64,000 nucleotides of DNA from Paraburkholderia edwinii (GTDB taxonomy: Bacteria; Pseudomonadota; Gammaproteobacteria; Burkholderiales; Burkholderiaceae). Within the stretch, counting starts at the first letter, position 1. Each line of letters opens with the position of its first letter. The notes beneath the pieces are model-generated. The model had not been told where the DNA came from. It was given only the letters and a program-made list of their open reading frames with translations, and made no database searches. Below are positions 7,926-16,632 of the stretch, piece after piece. Position numbers and translations under genes: made by a program. The stretch lies in NCBI RefSeq assembly GCF_019428685.1, contig NZ_CP080095.1, positions 3,596,001 through 3,660,000 on the forward strand. The letters run 5' to 3'.

Positions 7926-9254
7926 TCACTCCCCCGCCAACACCGGCGCCGGATCCTCCGGCAACAACGTCGTCAGCACATCCACCGTGCGCACCGTTGC
8001 CCCACGATGTCGCGCGGCAAACGCGGAAGCCGCGGCGCCCATCGCCGTGCGGCGCGGTTTGTCATTGAACAGTTCGCGCAGCACGCGCGCGAGGTCCGCG
8101 GGGTCTTTCACCTGAATCGCCGCGCCGGCCGCAACGGCATCGGCCGTCGCCTGCGTGAAGTTGAAGACGTGCGGGCCGATCAGCACCGGCAGACCGACCG
8201 CACACGCCTCGATCAGATTCTGCCCGCCCAGCGGCAACAGACTGCCGCCGATAAACGCCACGTCGGACGCCGCATAGTAAGCGCCGAGCTCGCCCATCGA
8301 ATCGCCGAGCAGCACCTTCACATCACGCGGCAACGGCTGCACCGGCTCAAGCGCGGCCGCAGCAGCGCCGGCCGGCGCCCACCCGGAGCGCCGTTCGATG
8401 CGCATGCCTTGACGCTCCACTAGCGCCGCGACTTCGTCGAACCGCTGCGGATGGCGCGGCACAAGCACCAGCAACGCGTCGTCGATCGCCAGCGCCGCAA
8501 ACGCCTGCAGCACGAGTTCTTCTTCGCCTTCGCGCGTGCTCGCCGCGACCCATACCGGACGCTCGCCGATCGCCGCGCGCCACGCATGGCCGCGCGCCAC
8601 AAGTTCCGGCGGCGTATGCATATCGAACTTCAGATTGCCGAGCACGGTCACGTTGCGCGCGCCGAGCGCGGTCAGCCGTTGCGCGTCGGATGGACTTTGC
8701 GCCAGCACACGCGCAAAGCCGCCGAACACATCGCGCGTCGCATGCCCGAAACGCGCCGCGCGGCGGTACGAGCGCTCCGACATCCGCGCGTTGGTCAGCA
8801 CGAGCGGTACGTCGGCGCGCCGGCATTCGTCGATGAGCGTCGGCCATACTTCGGTCTCCATCACAAGACCGAGCGACGGCCGCCACGCGCGCAGAAAGCG
8901 CCGCACCGCGTGGGGCAAATCGTAAGGCAGGTAGCAGCGCAGCACGCGGTCGCCGAAGATCTGCTCGCCCGTTGCACGGCCGCTCGGCGTCATGTGGGTC
9001 AGCAGAATGCGCGCGTCGGGGCGCGCCTTGATCAGCGCATCGATCAGCGGCTGCGCGGCGCGCGTCTCGCCGACCGATACCGCGTGCACCCAGATCAGCG
9101 GCGCGTCGTCTTCGGGCAGACGTGCGCGCCCGCGGCCGAAGCGCTCGCCGATATGCCGGCGGTAGCCCGGCTCCTTGCGCGAGCGCCACATGAGGCGCGC
9201 CACCGCGACCGGCGCGGCGATCCACCAGAGCGCGTTATAGATCGCTCTTAGCAT
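7926..9254 (-). CDS. waaA: 3-deoxy-D-manno-octulosonic acid (Kdo) transferase
   Basis: A 442-residue GT30 enzyme that transfers Kdo from CMP-Kdo to lipid IVA at the inner membrane. It starts MLRAIYNALWW, a membrane anchor, with GGAGG 5 nt upstream on the minus strand; the longer upstream frame is not needed. Family signatures are present: WVHAVSVGETRAA with the catalytic Glu in GE, VMETEVWPT, and the donor-site region GDSMGELGAYYAASDVAF followed by GGQNLIEA. It is followed by no minus gene and preceded by kdoO and waaC, forming an inner-core block. Confidence 0.96.
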   Translation of the reverse strand: MLRAIYNALWWIAAPVAVARLMWRSRKEPGYRRHIGERFGRGRARLPEDDAPLIWVHAVSVGETRAAQPLIDALIKARPDARILLTHMTPSGRATGEQIFGDRVLRCYLPYDLPHAVRRFLRAWRPSLGLVMETEVWPTLIDECRRADVPLVLTNARMSERSYRRAARFGHATRDVFGGFARVLAQSPSDAQRLTALGARNVTVLGNLKFDMHTPPELVARGHAWRAAIGERPVWVAASTREGEEELVLQAFAALAIDDALLVLVPRHPQRFDEVAALVERQGMRIERRSGWAPAGAAAAALEPVQPLPRDVKVLLGDSMGELGAYYAASDVAFIGGSLLPLGGQNLIEACAVGLPVLIGPHVFNFTQATADAVAAGAAIQVKDPADLARVLRELFNDKPRRTAMGAAASAFAARHRGATVRTVDVLTTLLPEDPAPVLAGE

Positions 9255-9399
9255 CGCGCCTCCACAAAGGCATCGAAGCATGAGCGGCCATCGAAGCAGG
9301 CCAGCATCGCCGGGCCTCGCAATATCCGCCGCAGCAAACTGCAGTGCCGCACACCGGCGCCGGCAGCGCCGCAACGCCGCAATCCACGAGCGCCGCCCG

Positions 9400-10284
9400 T
9401 CAAACCAGCGCCCGGCCCTGCAGCCGCTCGAGAATGCCAAGCGGCGCGCATTCGGGCTGCGCCATCGACTTGACCGGCAGGAAGAACGTCTGCTCGAGCA
9501 TGAACTGCCCGGACATCACCGCATGCGAGGTCTGATCCGAAAAGCACACCCAGACGCTGCCCGGCGGAAACGGCATCGTCTCCTGCGGCGACGACTTCTG
9601 GTATTCGAGGTCCGCTTTCATGCCGTCGTGCAATTGCAGCATCAGATGGTCGTATTCGCTACGCGGCGACTTCGTGACGTGCAGCAGGTTCAACAGCCAC
9701 GCGGCGCCCGGCATCTGCGGCTTGATGCGCGGCAAAAAGCGCTTCGCCATGGCTTCGAACGGCTCGCCGACGCGCCAGACGCGCGGCGTACCGTGCGGAT
9801 TCACATTCGTGAACACGCGCAAGATGCGCTCGCCGTAGTTCGGCCGCGACGGAAACGCATCGACGTGCAAGCGGCTGTCGTCCTTGCGCCATGAGGTCTG
9901 GCGCGTTTCGACCTGATGCAGCCGCAGGCTCGTCGGCGCGACGCGCAGCTTGTTGCGGTACTCGGGAAACAGGCCGTCGACCAGCGTGCGCGCATTGGTC
10001 TGGTAGCGCGCGATCAGCGCACGCACCGCCGATTGCGTGACCGTGTCGCCGAGCACGCCATGCAGCGCCCCGCCGTTCGCTTCGAGGCTGATGTTCTTGC
10101 GGTTCGGATCGGCGATCGCGGGATCGAGCAGCGCGGTTTCGCCGCCTTCGATCGCGAAACGCAGATTCGGGAAATACAGCACCTTGCCGCGCTCGACGCC
10201 CGCGAGCAGCGTTTCGCGCGCCACCGACAGGTTCTGCGCCTGCCAGTCGCCGCTTGTCACTTCAATGATCTGGGATTCGTTCAT
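9400..10284 (-). CDS. kdoO: Kdo 3-hydroxylase (Fe(II)/2-oxoglutarate dioxygenase)
   Basis: A 294-residue protein of the Kdo_hydroxy family, known from Burkholderia and Yersinia to convert Kdo of the inner core to the Ko sugar. The iron ligands are visible as His140-x-Asp142 in RLHVDAF and a distal His254 in QTSHAVMSG. The family is cytosolic or inner-membrane associated and acts on Kdo2-lipid A. Its place between waaC and waaA supports the assignment. 145 bp separate it from waaA, so each may have its own promoter. Confidence 0.92.
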   Translation of the reverse strand: MNESQIIEVTSGDWQAQNLSVARETLLAGVERGKVLYFPNLRFAIEGGETALLDPAIADPNRKNISLEANGGALHGVLGDTVTQSAVRALIARYQTNARTLVDGLFPEYRNKLRVAPTSLRLHQVETRQTSWRKDDSRLHVDAFPSRPNYGERILRVFTNVNPHGTPRVWRVGEPFEAMAKRFLPRIKPQMPGAAWLLNLLHVTKSPRSEYDHLMLQLHDGMKADLEYQKSSPQETMPFPPGSVWVCFSDQTSHAVMSGQFMLEQTFFLPVKSMAQPECAPLGILERLQGRALV

Positions 10285-10396
10285 GGTCGCCCTTCTTTTG
10301 CAGCGGATGAAGCGTAGGTAGCGTGTGCGGCGCGTTAAGCGGGGTTAAGCCGGGGTGATCGTCTCCCGGCATACGCCGGCCGTATCGCAAAGGCTC

Positions 10397-11416
10397 TTAC
10401 AGCAGACCAAAGCCCGCCAGCGCGCTCTTCACCGCCTGCAGCGTCGGCGGCTGGCCGGCCGTGCCGAGATTGATCACATTCGGCGACCAGTAGCCACCCG
10501 TACGCCACGCGGTCGCGAAATTGTACAACTCGACCGTCGGCCGCTTGAGCGCTGCGGCAATATGCACAAGGCCCGTGTCGACGCCGACCGTCGCGGCGGC
10601 GCCTTCGAGCAGGCCCACCACGGCCGGCAGCGACAGCTTCGGCGGCACGATCGCGGCCGCGCCGAACTCTTTGGCGAGCCGCTCGCTCGTCGCGCGCTCG
10701 GCCTCGCTGCCCCACGGCAGCACGAGCGACGCACCGCGCCGCACGAGCGACTGGCCCAGCTCGATCCATGCGGTGTCGGGCCACTGCTTGTCCTCACGCG
10801 ACGTCGCGTGCACGAACACCACATACGGCACCGGCAGGTTCAGTTGCGCCTGCGAGACCGCCAGCGACGCGCGGCCGACGTCGATGCCGAAGTCGATTTC
10901 GTCTGTGGGTTGCGGCGCAGGGTCGTTGAGCGCGGCCGCCACGAGCTGGCGCGTGCGCTCGACCACATGCGTGCGCGGCTCGATCGGCACACGCTTGCCG
11001 TAGAAGAAGCGCACCGGCCATTCGTAGCCGGCGCCGTCGGTGCGGTTACCGAGCCCAACCACCGGCCCACGCGCCATCCGCGCGAGCCACGCGGTCTTGA
11101 TCAGCCCCTGGCAGTCGATCACGAGGTCGTAGTGCTCGGCCGCCAGCGCGCGGCGAAATGCGCGGATCTCGGCCCAGTTGGCCGGCGAAAACAGCTTTTT
11201 GCGCCAGCGCCGCAGCGACACCGGGATCGCGCGATGCACGCCCTGCACGAGCTCGACCAGCCCCACGAAGCTCTCTTCGACCAGCCAATCGATCTGCGCG
11301 TCCGGATGGCGGCGGCGGATATCGGCAATCGCCGGCATGTTATGCACGACGTCGCCCAGCGATGACACCCGTACGATCAGTATCTTTTGCGCGCTCAAGG
11401 AGGGGGTGCCGGTCAT
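10397..11416 (-). CDS. waaC: ADP-heptose:LPS heptosyltransferase I
   Basis: A 339-residue GT9 enzyme adding the first heptose to Kdo2-lipid A. The N-terminal ILIVRVSSLGDVVHNMPA and the C-terminal GVDTGLVHIAAAL motifs are diagnostic. YVVFVHATSREDKQWPDTAW is the donor-binding stretch. It is transcribed toward kdoO and waaA. The ATG at 11416 lacks a strong ribosome-binding site, so the true start could be a few codons later. WaaC is favoured over WaaF by the Kdo-gene context and the SSLGDVVHNMPA wording. Confidence 0.92.
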   Translation of the reverse strand: MTGTPSLSAQKILIVRVSSLGDVVHNMPAIADIRRRHPDAQIDWLVEESFVGLVELVQGVHRAIPVSLRRWRKKLFSPANWAEIRAFRRALAAEHYDLVIDCQGLIKTAWLARMARGPVVGLGNRTDGAGYEWPVRFFYGKRVPIEPRTHVVERTRQLVAAALNDPAPQPTDEIDFGIDVGRASLAVSQAQLNLPVPYVVFVHATSREDKQWPDTAWIELGQSLVRRGASLVLPWGSEAERATSERLAKEFGAAAIVPPKLSLPAVVGLLEGAAATVGVDTGLVHIAAALKRPTVELYNFATAWRTGGYWSPNVINLGTAGQPPTLQAVKSALAGFGLL

Positions 11417-11475
11417 TCCGGCATCACGGTACGTTGAAAGGACGCAATTCTATCGCGCCGCGCGAAAAAACCATG

Positions 11476-11513
11476 AAAAAACGCGGCGCGGTCCGTGTGG
11501 ACTCGCGCCGCGT
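11476..11513 (-). terminator. Rho-independent terminator of the phosphomannomutase gene
   Basis: On the minus strand a 10-bp GC stem (11504-11513 with 11481-11490) is extended by a GTCC/GGAC inner stem with one bulged A, and is followed by six U residues (11481-11476). It lies 115 bp after the stop of the mutase gene and before waaC, separating the two transcription units. Confidence 0.85.
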
Positions 11514-11627
11514 TTGTGCGGCCTGTTTGTGCGGCCTTTCAACCGTCAGGTCGGGACGAAGCGGAACAACGCGTGGACGAAGCGTGTACGAAGCGCGAAT
11601 AACCCGCGCCCGCCTCGCCTCGAACCG

Positions 11628-13022
11628 TCAGAACGGCAGCTTCGCGTCCGCCTTCTCCGCCATGATCACGCGGCGGAAGTCCTCCTGGATGCGCTTGAGC
11701 GCCGCATCGTTATCGGCCTCGAAGCGCATCACGACCACGGGCGTCGTATTCGACGAGCGCGCGAGGCCGAAGCCGTCCGGATACTCGACGCGCAGCCCGT
11801 CGATCGTCACGACCTGGTCGGCTTGCGGAAACTTCGCGTTCTTCTGCAGACGCGCGATCAGCTCGAAGTTTTCGCCTTCCTGCAGCTTCAACTGAAGCTC
11901 CGGCGTCGAGTGCGAGTTCGGCAGGCTGTTGAGCAGTGCGCTCGGATCCTTCACGCGCGCGAGGATTTCGAGCAGGCGCGCGCCGGTGTACAGGCCGTCG
12001 TCGAAGCCATACCAGCGGTCCTTGAAGAACACATGGCCGCTCATCTCGCCCGCGAGCGGTGCGCCGGTCTCACGCAGCTTCGCCTTGACGAGCGAGTGGC
12101 CCGTCTTCCACATCAGCGGCTCGCCGCCCTTCTCTTTCACCCACGTCGCGAGGTTACGCGTGCACTTCACGTCGTAGATGATCTGCGCGCCCTTGTTGCG
12201 CGACAGCACTTCTTCGGCGAACAGCATCAGCTGGCGGTCCGGATAGATGATCTGGCCGTCCTTCGTGACCACGCCGAGACGGTCGCCGTCGCCGTCGAAC
12301 GCGAAGCCGATTTCGGCGTCCGTTTCCTTCAGCGCGCGAATCACGTCCTGCAGGTTCTCGGGGTGCGCCGGGTCCGGATGGTGATTCGGGAAGTTGCCGT
12401 CGATCTCGGTAAAGAGCTCGACGAGCTCGCAGCCGAGCGCCTTGAAGAGCCGCGGCGCGAGACCGCCCGCCACACCGTTGCCCGTATCGACGACGATCTT
12501 CAGCGGCCGCGCCAGCTTGATATCGCTGACGATGCGATCGATGTAGGCATCGGCGATGTCGTAGTCGGCATAGCTGCCGCTGCCGGAGTCGAACTTGTTG
12601 TCGACGATGCGCTTGTAAAGCGCCTGGATCTGGTCGCCGTAAATCGCCGCGCCGCGCAACACCATCTTGAAGCCGTTGTAGTCGGGCGGATTGTGGCTGC
12701 CCGTCACGACGATGCACGAATCGACGCGCCGCTCGCCGCCCGCGAGCTTCAACGGCACGCTCGCCGCGAAGTAGCCGACCGGTGTCGGCACCATGCCGAC
12801 ATTGACCACGTCGACACCGGCGGAACGCAAGCCTTCGGACAGCGCCGCGATCAGTTCCGGGCCCGACAGGCGGCCGTCGCGCGCCACGACGACCGCATCG
12901 CCGCCCTGCGCGCGCACTTCGCTGCCGAATGCGCGGCCGATCGAACGCGCCGTATCGGCATCGAGCGTCTTGCCGATCACACCGCGGATGTCATACGCCT
13001 TGAAAATCGATTGGGAGATCAT
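11628..13022 (-). CDS. Phosphomannomutase/phosphoglucomutase
   Basis: A 464-residue alpha-D-phosphohexomutase of the ManB/AlgC type, interconverting sugar 6- and 1-phosphates for GDP-mannose or UDP-glucose supply. The active-site phosphoserine loop is VTGSHNPPDYNG, the metal loop is FAFDGDGDRLG, and the sugar-specificity loop is GEMSGHVFF. KAYDIRG at the N-terminus is characteristic. The ATG giving MISQSIFKAYDIRG is chosen; a GTG four codons upstream is also possible. GDP-mannose would feed the fucose-synthase gene at the end of the window. ManB and AlgC cannot be separated by eye. Confidence 0.92.
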   Translation of the reverse strand: MISQSIFKAYDIRGVIGKTLDADTARSIGRAFGSEVRAQGGDAVVVARDGRLSGPELIAALSEGLRSAGVDVVNVGMVPTPVGYFAASVPLKLAGGERRVDSCIVVTGSHNPPDYNGFKMVLRGAAIYGDQIQALYKRIVDNKFDSGSGSYADYDIADAYIDRIVSDIKLARPLKIVVDTGNGVAGGLAPRLFKALGCELVELFTEIDGNFPNHHPDPAHPENLQDVIRALKETDAEIGFAFDGDGDRLGVVTKDGQIIYPDRQLMLFAEEVLSRNKGAQIIYDVKCTRNLATWVKEKGGEPLMWKTGHSLVKAKLRETGAPLAGEMSGHVFFKDRWYGFDDGLYTGARLLEILARVKDPSALLNSLPNSHSTPELQLKLQEGENFELIARLQKNAKFPQADQVVTIDGLRVEYPDGFGLARSSNTTPVVVMRFEADNDAALKRIQEDFRRVIMAEKADAKLPF

Positions 13023-13121
13023 GGATAGGCTCACTTACGTGCAATGAAGTGCAATGGAAATTTTGTCCGGCGCATGACGTGGTCGCGTCTGCACCTTGCC
13101 GGAAGCGGTCCGGTTCCAACT

Positions 13122-13127
13122 TATAAT
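13122..13127 (+). promoter_or_regulatory. -10 element upstream of the flippase operon
   Basis: A perfect TATAAT sits 140 bp before the flippase start in the intergenic region between the divergent mutase and flippase genes. The best -35 match (TTGCCG at 13096) is spaced 20 bp, longer than ideal. It would drive the plus-strand run flippase-GT2-GT4-galE. Confidence 0.4.
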
Positions 13128-13267
13128 TGCGTTTTTTAGCGAACGCCTACTCGTCCTATTCTAATGCCTAGACGCGTCCCGATTGTAAAGTTGCGGTTGC
13201 AAATGGCGCGCCTGACCGTGCTGATGGCGGATTCGGCGGGTTTGACAAACGACCGGACGGGTGCCGG

Positions 13268-14542
13268 ATGCTGACATGGAAGCGTTACGCGAATCCCGAC
13301 GTCACGCGCGCATTCGCCAATATCGTCTGGCTCGGGCTTGAGCGGCTGACGCAGATCGCCGTGGCGATCGCGATCAGCGGACTGCTGGCGCGCTACTTCG
13401 GCCCGGACGTATTCGGCAAATGGCAGTATGCGAATACGCTGCTGCTCGTGCTCGCGCCGCTCACGTGGGTCTGCGGCGCCGAGATTCTGGTGCCGACCAT
13501 CGTGCGCCGCCCCGCCGCGGAACTCGGCACCGTGCTCGGCAGCGCCTTCGTATTGCGGCTGACCGTGTCCATCGCCGCGCTACTGGTTACGTGGGCCGCG
13601 ATCGCGGCGAACCGCGACATCCACTTTACCGATCCGCTCGTCGGCACGATGCTCGCCGGGCTCGCGGTCACGATGCTGTTTCGCGAACCGCTTACCGGCG
13701 TGATCAACGCGTGGCTGCAGAGCATGACTTACAGCAAGCCGCAGCTGCTGACGAGCATGTCGACCGCCATCGTCAAGGCGCTGCTGGTCTGGCTGCTGGT
13801 GCGCGCCGCGGCGCCGGCCGGCAGCTTCGGCTGGCTATGGGCGCTCGAGGCGGCGGCGATCGGCGCGATTCTGCTCGTGTACTACATGAAACGGCATGGC
13901 GGCACGCTCGGCTGGCATATCGAGCGGCCTTTGGTGCGCCATTTCGCGAGCGCCGGAACGGTCTTCTGGATCGGGCTCATTTGCATGTACCTGTTCCTGA
14001 AGCTCGACCGCCTGATGCTCGAGCGCGCGATCTCATTCGCCGACCTCGGCCGCTATTCGGCGGCGCAGCAGCTCAACGAAAACTGGATCACGCTCGCGCT
14101 GATGCTCGCGCAAACCATTGCACCGGCCTTCGTCTACCGTGTCGACGAAGCCGCGCGGCTGCGCCGCAATATGTGGCGCCTCGCGGCGATGACGTTCGCC
14201 GTGATGGCGGGCGGCGCGTTCGTGCTCGATCTGCTCGCAGGCTTCATCATCCGTCATGTGTTCGGGCCGGACTACGAAGGCGCGATCGGTATTTTCCGCT
14301 GGGCCGTCTGGCTTTCCGTACCGGCCGGCATCGAGGCGATCGGCAATCTCGTCGTGCTCAAATACCAGGCGAAGTTCGTGCTGCTGTCGAAATGGCTGCT
14401 CGCGCTCGCGGTGGCGTTCGCGGTCAATCTGCTGGCGATTCCGCGCATGGGCGCATACGGCGCGCTGGTCGGGCTCGCCGCCGGGTATCTGGCGGCCGCG
14501 GCGGTCAATCTTTATTACATCCGTTTGAAACTCGGCTCATGA
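13268..14542 (+). CDS. Wzx-like polysaccharide flippase
   Basis: A 424-residue integral membrane protein with about 12-14 predicted helices, of the polysaccharide biosynthesis (MATE/MurJ-like) family. It begins with a cytoplasmic segment and FANIVWLGLERLTQIAVA, and has ARYFGPDVFGKWQYA, the usual Wzx loop after helix 1. It would flip undecaprenyl-linked O-units across the inner membrane. It overlaps the downstream GT2 by 4 bp (ATGA). The start has no strong ribosome-binding site. Confidence 0.86.
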   Translation: MLTWKRYANPDVTRAFANIVWLGLERLTQIAVAIAISGLLARYFGPDVFGKWQYANTLLLVLAPLTWVCGAEILVPTIVRRPAAELGTVLGSAFVLRLTVSIAALLVTWAAIAANRDIHFTDPLVGTMLAGLAVTMLFREPLTGVINAWLQSMTYSKPQLLTSMSTAIVKALLVWLLVRAAAPAGSFGWLWALEAAAIGAILLVYYMKRHGGTLGWHIERPLVRHFASAGTVFWIGLICMYLFLKLDRLMLERAISFADLGRYSAAQQLNENWITLALMLAQTIAPAFVYRVDEAARLRRNMWRLAAMTFAVMAGGAFVLDLLAGFIIRHVFGPDYEGAIGIFRWAVWLSVPAGIEAIGNLVVLKYQAKFVLLSKWLLALAVAFAVNLLAIPRMGAYGALVGLAAGYLAAAAVNLYYIRLKLGS

Positions 14543-15453
14543 CGTCTTCTTCCGCATCCGCACGCTCGCCGCGACGCACCGACCCGCGCGCGGACCCGTC
14601 TGCGCCGAAGCACGCGCCACACGCCGGCGCGCCGGGCGGTTCGGCTACGCCATACGGCGCTTCGCTGGCCGACGTCGCGGTGCTGATGCCCGCCTACAAC
14701 GGCCAGGCCGACGTCGAGCGCACGCTCGCGTCGTTCAGCGAAAGCGAGCCCGTGCATGTGCTGATCGTCGACGACGGCAGCACGCCGCCGCTCTTCGCGC
14801 CGGCGCTGCCGAACCTGACTGTCGAGATTCTGCGGATGCCGCAAAACGGCGGTATCGAGCGCGCCTTGCAAGCCGGCATCGAAGCGCTCGCCGCGCGCGG
14901 CTTTCGTTATGCAGCGCGAATCGATGCCGGCGACGTGACAGTGCCGCAACGGCTCGCGAAACAGCGTGCGTATCTCGAAGCGCATCCGAACGTGGCCGGT
15001 CTCGGCATGTGGGCGCAAGTGGTCGCGCTCGACGGCACGCCGCTTTTCATGCTCTCGCCGCCGGCCGATCCGCACGCGATCCGCCGCATCCGTTTCTTGC
15101 GCGCCTGCTTCGTGCACCCTTCGATGATGTTGCGCATCGACGCGGTGCTCGCGGTCGGCAACTATCGCGCTGCCTACCGTTCCGCCGAAGACCTCGACCT
15201 GTTCCTGCGGCTGATGGCGCGCTACGACTGCGCGAACCTGCCCGAACTCGGCCTTTACTACGAACTGAACGAGAGCGGCATCAGCGCAACGAAGCGGCGC
15301 CGCCAGATCGTGTCGACGCTCAAGCTGCAACTGCATTACTTCAACGCCGCGAACCTGTACGACTGGCTTGGCCTCGCGAAGAACCTGTTGCACTTCGTCA
15401 CGCCGTACGGCACGCTGCGGCAGATCAAACGCGTCGTTTATGCGCGCCACTAA
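14539..15453 (+). CDS. GT2-family glycosyltransferase
   Basis: A 304-residue GT-A enzyme. After a ~45-residue Pro/Ala-rich N-terminal extension, the core starts at VAVLMPAYNGQADVERTL. VLIVDDGSTPP binds the nucleotide, RIDAGDVT replaces the usual DxD metal motif, and SAEDLDLFLRLM supplies the catalytic acid region. The ATG overlaps the flippase stop, which identifies the true start despite the long upstream open frame. It is part of the flippase-GT2-GT4-galE operon and probably adds one O-unit sugar. The DAGD variant of DxD is a mild oddity. Confidence 0.85.
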   Translation: MTSSSASARSPRRTDPRADPSAPKHAPHAGAPGGSATPYGASLADVAVLMPAYNGQADVERTLASFSESEPVHVLIVDDGSTPPLFAPALPNLTVEILRMPQNGGIERALQAGIEALAARGFRYAARIDAGDVTVPQRLAKQRAYLEAHPNVAGLGMWAQVVALDGTPLFMLSPPADPHAIRRIRFLRACFVHPSMMLRIDAVLAVGNYRAAYRSAEDLDLFLRLMARYDCANLPELGLYYELNESGISATKRRRQIVSTLKLQLHYFNAANLYDWLGLAKNLLHFVTPYGTLRQIKRVVYARH

Positions 15454-15463
15454 CCGCGACTTC

Positions 15464-16621
15464 ATGAAACCACGCATCGAGCGCCCCTCCGAGCTTCGCG
15501 TCGTACTCGTCTGCAATACGTCGTTTGCGATTTACACATACCGGCAAGGGCTGATCCGCACGCTCGTCGCGCGCGGCGTCGAGGTCAGCGTGATCGCGCC
15601 GCGCGATCGCACGACGGACCTGCTGACCGGTATGGGCTGCCGCTTTATCGAACTCGCGGTCGCCTCGAAAAGCACGAACCCGCTCGACGATCTGCGTACA
15701 CTGTTGCAGCTCTACCGGCTTTATCGCCGCATTCAGCCGCATGTTGTGTTCCACTACACGATCAAGCCGAATATCTACGGCTCGGTTGCCGCGCGGCTTG
15801 CGGGTGTCGCGTCGGTCGCGGTCACGACCGGTCTCGGCTATGTGTTTATCCAGCACAGCCGCGCCGCGCAGGTCGCGAAACGCCTCTACCGCTTCGCGTT
15901 CCGCTTTCCGCGCGAAGTCTGGTTTCTGAATCGCGATGACGAAGCCGCGTTTATCGAGCAGAAGCTGCTCGTGTACCCTGAGCGGGCACGTCTGCTGCAT
16001 GGCGAAGGCGTCGACCTCGAACAGTTCGCGCCCGCGCCGCTGCCGCCGCGTACTTCGCCCGATCGGTTCGCCTTCGTACTGATCGGCCGGCTGTTGTGGG
16101 ATAAAGGTATCGGCGAATATGTCGAAGCGGCGCGCCAGTTGCGCGCGCGTTATCCGCAGGCGCGTTTTCAGCTGCTCGGGCCGCTCAACGTCGACAACCC
16201 GAGCGCGATTTCGCGCGCCGATGTCGACGCGTGGCAGCAGGAAGGCATCGTCGAATATCTGGGCGAAGCACACGACGTGCGGCCCGTGATCGCGGCGGCC
16301 GATTGCGTGGTGCTGCCGTCGTATCGCGAAGGCGTGCCGCGCACGCTGCTCGAAGCAGCCGCGATGGAACGGCCGCTCGTCGCGACCGACGTGCCCGGCT
16401 GCCGCGAAGTGGTCGAGCATGGTGTCAACGGCTTGTTATGTGAAGTGCGTAATGTAGATAGCCTTGCGGACGCACTCGCGCGCATGCTCGAGATGAGCGA
16501 AACGGAACGGCGCGCCATGGCGGAACGCGGCCGGCAGAAAGTCGCGAACGAATTCGATGAACGGCTCGTCATCGAACGCTATAAAGACCTGCTAAACAAT
16601 CTGACGGGCGTCACACTTTAA
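15464..16621 (+). CDS. GT4-family glycosyltransferase (CapM/PglA-like)
   Basis: A 385-residue GT-B enzyme. The N-terminal domain carries VFHYTIKPNIYGSVAARLAG and TTGLGYVF, characteristic of the subgroup acting on undecaprenyl-linked acceptors. The C-terminal domain has IGRLLWDKGIGEYVEA and SYREGVPRTLLEAAAMERP with the E-x7-E catalytic motif. The ATG at 15464, 10 bp after the GT2 stop, is used; an in-frame ATG at 15440 overlaps the GT2 and is also possible. Donor sugar unknown; galE immediately downstream suggests galactose or GalNAc. Confidence 0.86.
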   Translation: MKPRIERPSELRVVLVCNTSFAIYTYRQGLIRTLVARGVEVSVIAPRDRTTDLLTGMGCRFIELAVASKSTNPLDDLRTLLQLYRLYRRIQPHVVFHYTIKPNIYGSVAARLAGVASVAVTTGLGYVFIQHSRAAQVAKRLYRFAFRFPREVWFLNRDDEAAFIEQKLLVYPERARLLHGEGVDLEQFAPAPLPPRTSPDRFAFVLIGRLLWDKGIGEYVEAARQLRARYPQARFQLLGPLNVDNPSAISRADVDAWQQEGIVEYLGEAHDVRPVIAAADCVVLPSYREGVPRTLLEAAAMERPLVATDVPGCREVVEHGVNGLLCEVRNVDSLADALARMLEMSETERRAMAERGRQKVANEFDERLVIERYKDLLNNLTGVTL

Positions 16622-16632
16622 CGGAGCAAAGC

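Noticed and set aside
11178..13028. 616-residue plus-strand open frame
   Set aside because: Antisense to waaC and the phosphohexomutase, which both carry clear catalytic motifs; the shadow is His/Arg-rich.
13420..14538. Long upstream extension of the GT2 gene
   Set aside because: The frame runs through the flippase gene in a different frame; the ATG overlapping the flippase stop is the natural start.
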